Below, piece after piece: positions 37,466-46,473 of a DNA stretch of 64,000 bases; position 1 is the first letter of the stretch, and each line of letters begins with the position of its first letter. This DNA comes from CAWAHD01 sp963781785. Its GTDB lineage: Bacteria; Planctomycetota; Planctomycetia; Isosphaerales; Isosphaeraceae. The stretch lies in contig CAWAHD010000002.1 in the NCBI GenBank assembly GCA_963781785.1, forward strand, positions 806,001 to 870,000, given 5' to 3'. Below the pieces are notes generated by a model, which made no database searches, had not been told where the DNA came from, and worked only from the letters and a program-made list of their open reading frames with translations. The translations under genes were made by a program, and so were the position numbers.

Positions 37466-39115
37466 TCATCGCTTCTTGGCCCGGGCGGAAGCGCCGGAAT
37501 GAACGTGCTTGAGCGCATGGCTCACGGCCTTCTTGACGGCGTGGGCCAGGGCTTTCTTGAGATGCGGCGCCTTGTGGTGGTGGCCGGTGCTCGTCGTGCC
37601 GCCGGTGCCGCCCGTCGTCCCGCTTCCGGTCGTGCCGGAGCCGCCCGTGGGGTTGATCGGCAGGATCGGCACGATGGGGCCGACGGGGATGGGCGGCGTG
37701 ATCGGCAGGACCGGTTTCAAGCCCTTCAAGTCGGCCTGAATGGCCGCCTGGTCGAGAGCGACCGTGGACAGATCGCCCGTCGTGACATTCGAATCCTGGA
37801 TGGCCTTGACCAAGTCGTTAAACGTGGTGGTGATGGTCGCGGTCGAGACGCTCGATTTGCTAAACAGGGCGGTGAAATCGGTGAGCGCCTGGGTCGTCGG
37901 CGATCCGCCGGCGACGGCCGTGGCGAGCTCGGAGATCACCGGATTTACGGTCTGGCCGCTGAAATGGAATCCGGCCTGGTTGATCGCCACGCCGTCGGAT
38001 GTGAGAGCCTCGAGGTCGGCGATCGTGACCGAAGACTTCTCCGCGAGGGTCACCAGCTCGGACTCAAGCGTCTGCACATCCGCCTGGAGCTTCGAGATCG
38101 GCCTCAGGGAACCGCTCGGCACGGGACTGGCAACGACGACCGGGCTGGTGACGACCCCTGTATACATCAGGGTTCCCAGCAAGGTCGAGGACCCGAACGG
38201 ACTGACGAATACGGGGGGCAGGGCCGACGGAGGCGGGCTCCCGAGGACGGGCGTCGTGACGGCCGTGGGCCCGGTAGCGGCCGGCGCCGCCGGCGGGCTG
38301 ATCACGAGGTCTGCCGGCACGTCCCCTTGCTGGTCGAGCCACGTCTGGCCGCCGGGAATCCATGCCTTCGGCAGCTTGGACAGGTCGGTCTGGATGGCCG
38401 CTTCGTCGGCGGCCACGGTGGTCAGGTCGGTGGTGGTGACGCCCGAGTCTGTGATCGTTTTCACCAGGTCGTTGAACGTCGTGCTGATCGTGGACATCGA
38501 GACGCTCGACCCGGTGAACAGGTTCGTGAAGTCCGACTGGGCCTGGGTCGTCGGCATGCCGCCGGCGACCGCCAGGGCCAGCTCGGAGATGACCGGGTTC
38601 AGGGTCTTGAGATCGAAATGGAAGCCGGCGGTGTCGTCGGTCACGTTCCCCACGGCTGTGTTGGGCGGTGGCAATGATGCCGATGATTCAGAGATCGCCT
38701 GGCTATCGTTCGTCAGATTCTCGAGGTCGGCAATGGTGACGCCGGACTTGGCCGCCAGGCTTTGCAGCTCGGTCTGGAGCGTCTTCCAATCGGACTCGAG
38801 CTGCGACCAAGCCGAGTTTTGAACGGCCGTCGCGAAGGGAATGACGGGCAAGATAGGAGGAACCGGGATCGGTGGGTTGAAAACCAGAGGCGTGATCACG
38901 GGACTGGTGACAACCCCCACGTAGGAAAGGCTGCCCAGCAGGCTGGCACTGACACTCTGAGTCAGGACAAGGCGCCTCTCGAGAGCTTCGCATGCCAGCG
39001 CATCATTCCGGGAACGCCGTCGATTGCGGCGACCGTGCCGCCTTGCGGCTCTCAGGCCGGCCCAAGCCTCACGGAACGGAAAAGGCGACCACGATTTCGT
39101 CTGGTGCTTCCGCAT
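37466..39115 (-). CDS. Secreted duplicated-domain protein with LEPR-like N-terminus and basic tail
   Basis: A 549-residue protein. The basic leader ends ACEALERRLVLTQSVSASLL, similar to the LEPR/'ALE.R..L' segment at the start of large planctomycete surface proteins. The body is an internal duplication: repeat A (about 58-275) and repeat B (about 318-497) share LLGSLSYVGVVTSP/LLGTLMYTGVVTSP, KSGVTIADLE/KSSVTIADLE, NPVISELA.AVAGG.PTTQA, and TFNDLVK.I.DS.VTT.DL. A Gly/Thr linker (GGSGTTGSGTTGGTGG) leads to a Lys/Ala/His tail, KKALAHAVKKAVSHALKH, that resembles histone-H1-like or DNA/polyanion-binding ends. AAAGGA precedes the ATG. Probably a cell-surface structural protein; no catalytic motif is seen. 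Confidence 0.75.
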   Translation of the reverse strand: MRKHQTKSWSPFPFREAWAGLRAARRHGRRNRRRSRNDALACEALERRLVLTQSVSASLLGSLSYVGVVTSPVITPLVFNPPIPVPPILPVIPFATAVQNSAWSQLESDWKTLQTELQSLAAKSGVTIADLENLTNDSQAISESSASLPPPNTAVGNVTDDTAGFHFDLKTLNPVISELALAVAGGMPTTQAQSDFTNLFTGSSVSMSTISTTFNDLVKTITDSGVTTTDLTTVAADEAAIQTDLSKLPKAWIPGGQTWLDQQGDVPADLVISPPAAPAATGPTAVTTPVLGSPPPSALPPVFVSPFGSSTLLGTLMYTGVVTSPVVVASPVPSGSLRPISKLQADVQTLESELVTLAEKSSVTIADLEALTSDGVAINQAGFHFSGQTVNPVISELATAVAGGSPTTQALTDFTALFSKSSVSTATITTTFNDLVKAIQDSNVTTGDLSTVALDQAAIQADLKGLKPVLPITPPIPVGPIVPILPINPTGGSGTTGSGTTGGTGGTTSTGHHHKAPHLKKALAHAVKKAVSHALKHVHSGASARAKKR

Positions 39116-39286
39116 GGTCCTTTGCTCCCTCGAGATGCCAGCTCATGCTGATCTTACCGATCGGGCCCTATCGTCCGCTAGCTCTTTCCGCGAAGCAGCG
39201 GGACGTTGCCTTTGGAGGTTGTCCCCCGCCGCGTCGCAGAGTACGATGAGGAGGTCTGGTCAACCCCATACGAGGGCTTTGCCTCG

Positions 39287-40713
39287 ATGCTGCGGATCAC
39301 CGCGGTCAATCGTCGCCTCTCGGGCGGCCTGAGCCGCCGGGAACTGCTCAAGGTGGGCGGTGCGGGACTGCTCGGCCTCGACCTGCCGCGCCTGCTCGCC
39401 GCGGCGGCCGAGACGGGCGGACGGCCCAAGGCGAAGTCGCTCATCGTGTTTGTTCTTGAGGGCGGCCCGGCTCACCAGGACCTGTGGGACATGAAGCCGG
39501 ATGCGCCGGCGGAGATCCGCGGCGAATTCCGACCGATCGCGACGACCGTGCCCGGCTTGTCGTTCTGCGAGCACCTTCCGCTTCTGGCCGGCCAGGCCCA
39601 CCGCCTGACCCTCGTCCGGTCGGTCCACCACACGATCGCCGACCACAACGCCGGCGCCTACTTTGCCCTCACCGGGCGGGACCCGGTCGTCTCCGGGCGG
39701 CTGATCACGACGCCGGCCTCCGATAACTTCCCGCCGGTAGGCGCCGTGCTCGCCAAGCTCCGCCCCTCGGGCAGCTCGCTCCCGGACTTTGTCCACACGC
39801 CGGACTGGATGAGCAACAACGGGTCGTTCCTGCCCGGCCAGGACGCCGGTTTTCTGGGGGCGGCGTTCGATCCGTTCATGGCGGGCGACCCCAGCCGGCC
39901 CGGTTACCGCGTACCCGGCCTCGAGCTGCCCAGGGGGCTCACCCTGGAGCGGGTCGACCGGCGGCGGACGCTGCTGGACGCCGTGGACCGGGCCCTGGGC
40001 GACGGCGCGGCCGCCGACAAGCTCGACACCCACTATCGCCGGGCCTACTCGCTGATCTCGAGCCCCGAGGCGCGCCGAGCCTTCGATCTGACGCGCGAGC
40101 CGGCGGCCGTCCGCGAGCGTTATGGACTCGACCCGGACAACCCGCGGACCAAGGAGGCCCGCCAGTTCGGCGGGCTTCCGCACCTGGGCCAGTGCCTCTT
40201 ATTGACGCGCCGCTTGATCGAGGCCGGCGTGCGGATCGTCACCGTCTGCACGGGCGCCCGTTACGACCAGGCCTGGGACACGCACCGCCAGCATTTCCCG
40301 CTCCTCAAGCGCTCGCTCCTGCCGATGTTCGACCGCGGGTTCTCGGCTTTGCTTGAGGACCTGCACCGGCGCGGCCTGCTGGAAGAGACCCTGGTGGTCG
40401 CGATGGGTGAGTTCGGCCGCACGCCGAGAGTCGGCCAGATTACCTCGATGCCGGGGCCGACAAGGGGGGGCGAGACCACTGGCCGCACTGCTACACGATC
40501 CTCCTGGCCGGCGGTGGGCTACCACCGGGCGCGATTTACGGCGCCAGCGACGCCCATGCCGCGTACCCCGCCCGCGACCCGGTCACGCCGCCGGACATCA
40601 CGGCGACGATCTACCGCGCTCTCGGCATCGACCCGGGCACCACGATCCGCGATCCCTTCAACCAGCCGCACTTCCTCTCGACTGGTAAGCCGATCAAGGC
40701 TCTTGTGGGTTGA
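39287..40713 (+). CDS. TAT-exported DUF1501 protein, one frameshift
   Basis: Second DUF1501 protein of the window. Leader LSRRELLKVGGAGLLGLDLP is a twin-arginine signal. Family marks are SLIVFVLEGGPAHQDLWDMK, LTLVRSVHHTIADHNAGAYF, HTPDWMSNNGSFLPGQD, FLGAAFDPFMAGDPSRPGYR, LVVAMGEFGRTPRVG and, after a shift near 40446, DAGADKGGRDHWPHCYTILL, then PDITATIYRALGIDP and the stop at 40713. The shift is at a short C or CT context (TC to TCC). Unlike the 19.2-kb copy, no DUF1549 partner precedes it. The start at 39287 is chosen; an in-frame codon lies upstream at 39206. Confidence 0.83.
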
Positions 40714-40890
40714 GGATGGCTGGCACCGCAGGCGAGGCGCCCGGGAGCAGGAACAGGGCCCGGAGCGCAGCCGATCCTCGCCTTGTGCAGCGATGCACGC
40801 TACAATTGAGTTGTGATGCAATCGACGGGGCTAGCTATCCGAGCGCGCTGGGGAAGGAGTAGCGCCGTGCGTACCGAAGGAGCCAACAGC

Positions 40891-41302
40891 GTGGGACGCG
40901 TCAGCGTGGAGCTGGAAATCGCCAATAACGACGACTTGGGGGCTGCGCCTGGGACTGCTCCCGGCGGACCAGGTGCGGCGGGAAACGATCCTGGGCGTCG
41001 TCGATTCGGGAGCGACGAGGTTGGTCCTGCCGGAGGACGTCGTGAAGCGGCTGGGTTTGCCGCTGGGCGGTTCGATCAAGGTTCGCTATGCCGACGGCCG
41101 TCAGGCCAAGCGCCGGGCAGCGGAGGGAGTCTACGTCCAGCTCCTTGGTCGTCACGGAACCTTCCGCGCCGTTGTCGAGCCAAAACGGACGACTGCGCTC
41201 GTCGGAGCAATCGTGCTCGAAGACCTGGATTTGCTCGTCGATTGTGCAGCCCAGCGAGTGGTTCCCCGCGATCCGCGCGGAGAAACATCCTACGTCGAGT
41301 GA
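40891..41302 (+). CDS. Small retropepsin-like aspartyl protease domain protein, one frameshift
   Basis: A compact single-domain protein. The GTG start (GAAGGAG nine bases upstream) reads VGRVSVELEIANNDDLG, then, after removing one G from a five-G run near 40938, LRLGLLPADQVRRETILGVV. The catalytic DSGAT motif follows (VVDSGATRLVLPEDVVKRLG) and the second-lobe-like ALVGAIVLEDLDLLVD is the usual loop. About 136 residues, so one lobe only; dimerisation would complete an active site, as in retroviral and bacterial retropepsin-like proteases. Substrate unknown. Planctomycetes carry many such short proteins. Confidence 0.75.
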
Positions 41303-41556
41303 TCGAGCGCCACGGCCTTCGGTTCGATCGAAGTCGGGTCGAATGCCGCCGTTACGCCGATTTTTCGGGCGCGAATCCGGACGCTTGATCGGCGAAAGGC
41401 TCGCCGGGCTGGCTCAATCCCGGACGAATGATTCGCGGTTCCCTTGAACAGACAGAGACGCAGTGTTTCCTTGCCGGCCACCGGTTATAATCCCGCTGTC
41501 TGTGGTTTCGCTTTGCTGGCGAATTGTGTGGGAGCAAATCCCAGGAGCATGACCCG

Positions 41557-42483
41557 ATGAGCGGCGGTTGGCACGGTGTGTTTCCGGCGGCAACAACTCA
41601 ATTTCGGCCGGACCAGTCGCTGGACATTCCCGCGACCCTGAATCATCTTGACCGGATGATCGAGGCCGGCATTCACGGGCTGATCATGCTGGGGACGGTG
41701 GGCGAAAATTGCTCGCTGGAATATGCCGAAAAGCTCGAAGTGCTGGGCGCGGCGGTCAAGCATGTCGATCGGAGAGTGCCGGTCCTGAGCGGCGTCGCCG
41801 AGTGCACGACCGCCCTGGCTTGCCGGTTCGCCCGGGACGCCGAAAAAATCGGTGCCGACGGCTTGATGGTCCTGCCGGCCATGATTTACAAGTCTGACCC
41901 GCGCGAGACGATCGTCCACTTTCGCTCGGTTGCGCATGCCGCCAAGCTCGACGTGATGGTCTACAACAACCCGGTCACTTACGGCGTCGACATCACTCCC
42001 GAGATGTTCACCGAGCTGGCGGACGAGCCGCGCCTGGTCGCCATCAAGGAGTCATCGGAAAACGTGCGGCGGATCACCGATTTGAAAAACGTCTGCGGCA
42101 ATCGGTACATCCTGTTTTGCGGGGTCGACGACCTGGTGCTGGAGAGCCTGCTCCTGGGAGCCTCGGGCTGGGTGTCGGGACTGGTCAATGCATTTCCCGC
42201 AGAAAACCGCCTGCTCTGGGACCTGGCCAAAGCGGGGCGATGGGAGGAAGCGCGAGACGTATACCGCTGGTACACGCCGCTCTTACACCTGGATACTCAT
42301 GTGAAGCTGGTTCAATATATCAAGCTGGCCCAGCAGGAATGCGGGCTGGGGTCGGAAGTCGTACGGGCGCCGCGGCTCCCGCTCGCCGGAGAAGAGCGCG
42401 AGCGGATCCTGGCGGTGATCCGCCAGGGAATCAAGACCCGGCCGGCCAGGAATACCCGAGCTGGCAGCGCCTCGCGCGTCTGA
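41557..42483 (+). CDS. DHDPS-family lyase, probable pyrroline-4-hydroxy-2-carboxylate deaminase
   Basis: Class I lyase of the dihydrodipicolinate synthase family, 308 residues. The N-terminus WHGVFPAATTQFRPDQSLDI resembles hydroxyproline-pathway deaminases. Schiff-base Lys164 is in LVAIKESSENVRR, and Tyr136 in VMVYNNPVTYGVD; GTVGENCSLEYAEK is the pyruvate-binding loop. In the trans-4-hydroxy-L-proline pathway this enzyme converts pyrroline-4-hydroxy-2-carboxylate to alpha-ketoglutarate semialdehyde. The next two genes encode a two-cysteine epimerase and an FAD oxidase, exactly the other early steps, which supports this assignment over DapA. The ATG at 41557 follows AGGAG at a loose distance. 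Confidence 0.85.
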   Translation: MSGGWHGVFPAATTQFRPDQSLDIPATLNHLDRMIEAGIHGLIMLGTVGENCSLEYAEKLEVLGAAVKHVDRRVPVLSGVAECTTALACRFARDAEKIGADGLMVLPAMIYKSDPRETIVHFRSVAHAAKLDVMVYNNPVTYGVDITPEMFTELADEPRLVAIKESSENVRRITDLKNVCGNRYILFCGVDDLVLESLLLGASGWVSGLVNAFPAENRLLWDLAKAGRWEEARDVYRWYTPLLHLDTHVKLVQYIKLAQQECGLGSEVVRAPRLPLAGEERERILAVIRQGIKTRPARNTRAGSASRV

Positions 42484-42535
42484 ATCTCGCGGGGAACGAG
42501 GGAAGACCCGAGCGAGGCTTGGACCAGCTTCCTGA

Positions 42536-42571
42536 GACTAAGACTAAGAGTAAGAGTAAGAGTAAGATTAA
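42536..42571. repeat. GACTAA/GAGTAA hexanucleotide array (six units)
   Basis: Six 6-bp units: GACTAA twice, GAGTAA three times, GATTAA once. It lies between the DHDPS-like gene and the epimerase, about 40 nt before the epimerase start. The same repeat family forms larger arrays at 50095-50238 and, inverted, at 50330-50386. Confidence 0.8.
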
Positions 42572-42610
42572 GACCGGCAAGACAGATCAACGACCACCCG
42601 GAGGGGCAGC

Positions 42611-43549
42611 GTGCATCGCATCAAGGTGGTGGATACGCACACCGGTGGCGAGCCGACCCGAGTCGTGATCGCCGGCGGGCCTGAACTGGGAACAGGGCCG
42701 ATGGCCGAGCGCCTGGCCGTGTTTCGTGACCAGCACGATCCGTTCCGGTCGGCGGTCGTCAACGAGCCGAGGGGCTCTGATGTTCTCGTCGGGGCGATCC
42801 TGCTGCCGCCGGTTGACCCGGCCTGCTCAGCCGGTGTGATCTTCTTCAACAACGTCGGCTACCTGGGGATGTGCGGCCATGGGGCCATCGGCGTCACCGT
42901 CGCCCTGGGTTACCTGGGAGAAATCGGTCCCGGCAATCATCGGCTCGAGACGCCAGTCGGCGTTGTCACCGTCACGCTCGACGGGCATCATACCGTCACG
43001 ATCGAGAACGTGGAAAGCTTCCGCCTGTCGCACAATCTCAGCGTGTCGGTGCCGGGGCTCAGGACGTATCACGGCGACGTCGCCTGGGGGGGCAACTGGT
43101 TCTTCCTGGTGCACGACCACAGTGAGACCGTGAGCCCCGACAACGTCGAGCGCCTGTCCGACGTGGCCTGGCAAATTCGCCAGGCCCTGACGGCGCAAGG
43201 AGTGACTGGCCTGGAGGGCGCCGAAATCGACCATATCGAGCTTTTCGGGCCCCCCACGGTGCCGGGCGCCGACAGCAAGAACTTCGTCCTCTGCCCGGGC
43301 AGGGCTTTTGATCGATCGCCTTGCGGCACGGGCACGAGCGCCAAGATCGCGTGCTTGGTCGCCGACGGTAAGCTCGCCGAGGGCAGGGTGTGGCGGCAAG
43401 AGAGCGTGATCGGCAGCGTGTTCGAGGCCTGGGCAAAATCAGCCGGCGGGCGGGTCCATCCCCACATTCGCGGAACGGCCTACGTCAATGCCGAGGCCAC
43501 CCTGATCGTCGACCCCGCCGACCCGTTTGCGATGGGCATCCGGCCATGA
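42611..43549 (+). CDS. 4-hydroxyproline epimerase / proline racemase family
   Basis: A 312-residue epimerase with the two catalytic cysteines of the proline racemase family: C88 in YLGMCGHGAIGVTV and C238 in DRSPCGTGTSAKIA. The N-terminus reads MHRIKVVDTHTGGEPTRVVI. Having both Cys rules out the dehydratase branch that keeps only one. With its neighbours it most likely converts trans-4-hydroxy-L-proline to cis-4-hydroxy-D-proline; proline racemase is the alternative. GTG start preceded by GGAGG. Its stop overlaps the start of the FAD oxidase (ATGA), so the two are translationally coupled. Confidence 0.88.
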   Translation: MHRIKVVDTHTGGEPTRVVIAGGPELGTGPMAERLAVFRDQHDPFRSAVVNEPRGSDVLVGAILLPPVDPACSAGVIFFNNVGYLGMCGHGAIGVTVALGYLGEIGPGNHRLETPVGVVTVTLDGHHTVTIENVESFRLSHNLSVSVPGLRTYHGDVAWGGNWFFLVHDHSETVSPDNVERLSDVAWQIRQALTAQGVTGLEGAEIDHIELFGPPTVPGADSKNFVLCPGRAFDRSPCGTGTSAKIACLVADGKLAEGRVWRQESVIGSVFEAWAKSAGGRVHPHIRGTAYVNAEATLIVDPADPFAMGIRP

Positions 43550-44805
43550 GCACAGGCGGCCAGGCAAGAACGGCCGTCGTCTCCGGCGGCGGCGTCATCG
43601 GCGTGGCGTGCGCCTATTACTTGATGAAAGCCGGGTGGCAGGTCACCTTGATTGACCGCGGCCTGGTCGGCAGCGGCAGCAGTCACGGCAACTGCGGGCT
43701 GATCTGCCCGAGCCACGTGCTGCCCCTGGCCGAGCCGGGCATGGTCGGAAAAGCCGTCGCGAGCCTGTTCGCCAGGAACTCGCCCTTTGCCATCAAGCCG
43801 CGGTTCGACCCGGCCCTCTGGTCCTGGCTCCTGCACTTCGCCCGGCGCTGCAACGAGCGCGACATGATCGCCGCCGGGCATGGCATCCAGGCACTGCTCT
43901 TGTCGTCGCTGCCCCTGTACGTCGATCTGATCGAACGCGAATCACTCGACTGCGAGTTCGAGTCGCGCGGGCTGTTGTTTGCCTATCGATCGCACGAGGA
44001 GATGGAGGCCTATTCCGCGACCGACCGGTTGATGACCGAGTCGTTTCAGTGCCCGGCGCGGCGTCTGGATGGGGAAGCCCTGGTTTTGCTCGAGCCGGCG
44101 CTTCGGCCCGGCCTGGCCGGCGGCTGGTACTATCACGACGACTCGCACCTGCGGCCCGACAAGCTCATGAAAGCGTGGCGGCTGGCGCTCGAATGTCAAG
44201 GAGTGGCGATCTGCGAAAAGTGCACGCTCCAGGGCTTTCAAACCTCGAGCGGCCGCGCCACTGCGGCTTTGACCGACCAGGGAGAGCTCGAGGCCGATCT
44301 CTTCGTCGTCGCGACTGGTGCCTGGACACCCCTTCTGAACAAGGAGCTTGGCTGCCGCGTGCCGATCCAGCCGGGCAAGGGATACAGCCTGACAATGCCG
44401 CGACCCGCCCGCTGCCCCCAGATCCCGCTCATCTTTCCGGAGACCCGCGTGGCGGTGACTCCGTTCCAGTCGGGCTACCGGCTCGGCTCGACCATGGAAT
44501 TCGCTGGCTACGACCGCTCGCTCCGCCCGGAGCGGCTCCAGCTTTTGAAAGACGGGGCGACCGGTTATCTCGAAGAGCCGTTCTGCGAGCCCGTGCTCGA
44601 AGAATGGTACGGCTGGCGCCCCATGACCTACGACAGCCTGCCCATCATCGACCGCAGCCCCCGGTACGCGAACGTGATGATCGCCGCAGGCCACAATATG
44701 CTCGGGTTGTCGATGGCCCCCGCCACCGGCAAGCTCGTCGCCGAGCTTGCCGACGAAGGCCCGTGCCATGTCGACGCCTCCGTCTATCGCGCCACACGGT
44801 TCTGA
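43546..44805 (+). CDS. FAD-dependent oxidoreductase, probable D-hydroxyproline dehydrogenase
   Basis: A 419-residue DAO-type flavoprotein. The FAD dinucleotide loop is VVSGGGVIGVACAYYLMKAG, followed by VTLIDRGLVGSGSSHGN and CGLICPSHVLPLAEP. The C-terminal GWRPMTYDSLPIIDRSP and AAGHNMLGLSMAPATGKLVA are the family's second FAD region. It overlaps the epimerase by 4 nt. In hydroxyproline degradation this enzyme oxidises cis-4-hydroxy-D-proline to pyrroline-4-hydroxy-2-carboxylate, the substrate of the DHDPS-like gene. The final ketoglutarate semialdehyde dehydrogenase is not in this cluster. Confidence 0.85.
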   Translation: MSTGGQARTAVVSGGGVIGVACAYYLMKAGWQVTLIDRGLVGSGSSHGNCGLICPSHVLPLAEPGMVGKAVASLFARNSPFAIKPRFDPALWSWLLHFARRCNERDMIAAGHGIQALLLSSLPLYVDLIERESLDCEFESRGLLFAYRSHEEMEAYSATDRLMTESFQCPARRLDGEALVLLEPALRPGLAGGWYYHDDSHLRPDKLMKAWRLALECQGVAICEKCTLQGFQTSSGRATAALTDQGELEADLFVVATGAWTPLLNKELGCRVPIQPGKGYSLTMPRPARCPQIPLIFPETRVAVTPFQSGYRLGSTMEFAGYDRSLRPERLQLLKDGATGYLEEPFCEPVLEEWYGWRPMTYDSLPIIDRSPRYANVMIAAGHNMLGLSMAPATGKLVAELADEGPCHVDASVYRATRF

Positions 44806-44982
44806 CATGAGCCCGGTCGCGACGGGAATCCCGCTTTCTGGGCGTGCGGGTTGAAAGTACAATGCCCTGTGCGCGGCCAGGCGAGGACGCGGCGATGATC
44901 GAGCGGTCGGAGGTCATGATCCGCGTGGTTTTGCGGAAAGCGATAGAGTGTTTGCCGGAATGACGACGCCGGGAGGCGGCTC

Positions 44983-46466
44983 ATGATGCGTCTAACCACG
45001 TTCTTGATGTTATCCGGGCTGATCGCGCTTCCTGCCGCCAGCCGGTGCAGGTGCCAGCGGGCCATCGCGAGGTGTTTCGGTACGGCGACGAGGCCAGGGG
45101 CGGGGCGTTGATCCATGACTACGCGAACCGTTGGGTCGAAGTCGTCGGTACCGAGGAGCGGTACCTCTTCGAGGAAATCGGTCGCTCGAACGACACGATC
45201 GAGCTGATCGATCGTCCGCGCGACGTCGGGTTGAAAGTGCACGCCGATCGGGGTGAGCTCCGCTTGCCGAACTCCACGGACTGGCAGCCGTGGGAAGAGG
45301 GGAAGTGGATCAAATTGAGCGAGCTGCCCGGGTCCATCCGGTTCGTTCCGAGCGATCAGAAGATCCGCCTGGTGTATTTCGTCCCCAAGGATCGTCAGCC
45401 GATTGCCCACTTTGAAGAAAAGATTCGCGTGGTCATGCAGGTCGTGGCCGAGCTTTACTCGGACTTGAAGACGCAGGGCTATCCCTCCGCCGGGCTCACG
45501 TTTCCGACCAATTCGCAGGGGCAGCCGATCGTGCAATTGGTCCGTGCGGACCGAACGGCGCAGTATTACAGCGGCGCCCCGGCCCGCGACGACGCCGCGC
45601 ACTTCGTGAGGATCGCCCGTGACATCCCCGGCGACATCGCCTCGCCATTCCGCCACATGATCGTGCTCTTTCCGGAAACATACGAGCCGGGGCCCGCCCC
45701 GGTGGAGTGGCAGCCGTCGATTGGCATGGGCCATCACATCTCCGCGGATGGCGGCCTCGCGATCATGTCGGCGTGGATTCTCCGGGACGAATTTTGCGCG
45801 ACGACGTACGCCGAGCAGAAAAAACTCATCATGGACGCCACCCCGATCAAGGGGCGCACCGCGTTTGAAACCGGCAAGGTGGATGCGCCTCGGTTTGATT
45901 TCATCGAGGATGGCTTCGGCGCGACGGCGCACGAGCTGGGCCATGCGCTGGGGCTGTCGCACGACATGCGCGACCGGGACAACATCATGGGCCAGGGCTT
46001 CCGCCACTTGCAGGTCGACTATCTTCCGGCCTCCGCGAAAAAACCGCGCCTCAGGTTCTCGCAAGAAAATGCACGGCTCCTGGGTGTTTCGCGCTACCTC
46101 GTGCCAGAGACCGACCGGACCGATAACACGCCTCCGAGCGCACAGCTCGTGTTCCGCTTGTCAAAGGGCCGCCCGCACAAACTCATGATCTCGATCAAGG
46201 CGACCGACGACCGCGCGCTGCGTGCGGCGGTGTTCTATGACCGTCAGCACGACACGGTCATCGGCGGAACGGAGCTCACAGGAAAGAGCCAGACACTCGG
46301 CCTGGCGCTACCCCTGGACACCAGGCTGCCGGACGGGCGCGATCTGTTCGCCTTGCTCTCAGGCCCCGAGCCGCCCGCGGGGCAAGGCGGCGGCCGGATT
46401 CTGACGCTCCTGGCCGACGCGGGCGGGAATCTTGTCCACATCGCATCGCCGATCGCATCGCCGTGA
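44983..46466 (+). CDS. Secreted metzincin-like zinc metalloprotease, one frameshift
   Basis: Signal peptide MRLTTFLMLSGLIALPAAS, then after a shift near 45032 (CC to CCC) VQVPAGHREVFRYGDEARGG. The N-terminal half is beta-rich; the catalytic motif HELGHALGLSHD near 45930-45965 is a metzincin HExxHxxGxxH site, with an acidic DNIMGQGF downstream that could supply the Met-turn. The C-terminal part (about 360-480) is a beta-sandwich-like domain. GGGAGG lies before ATG 44983. It would digest proteins outside the cytoplasm. It is convergent with gluQRS, 7 nt apart. Confidence 0.78.
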
Positions 46467-46473
46467 TCTGCGA

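Noticed and set aside
37499..38822. Two long plus-strand frames opposite the duplicated surface protein
   Set aside because: Mirror of the internal repeats; no leader, and the minus strand has leader, ribosome site and coherent domains.
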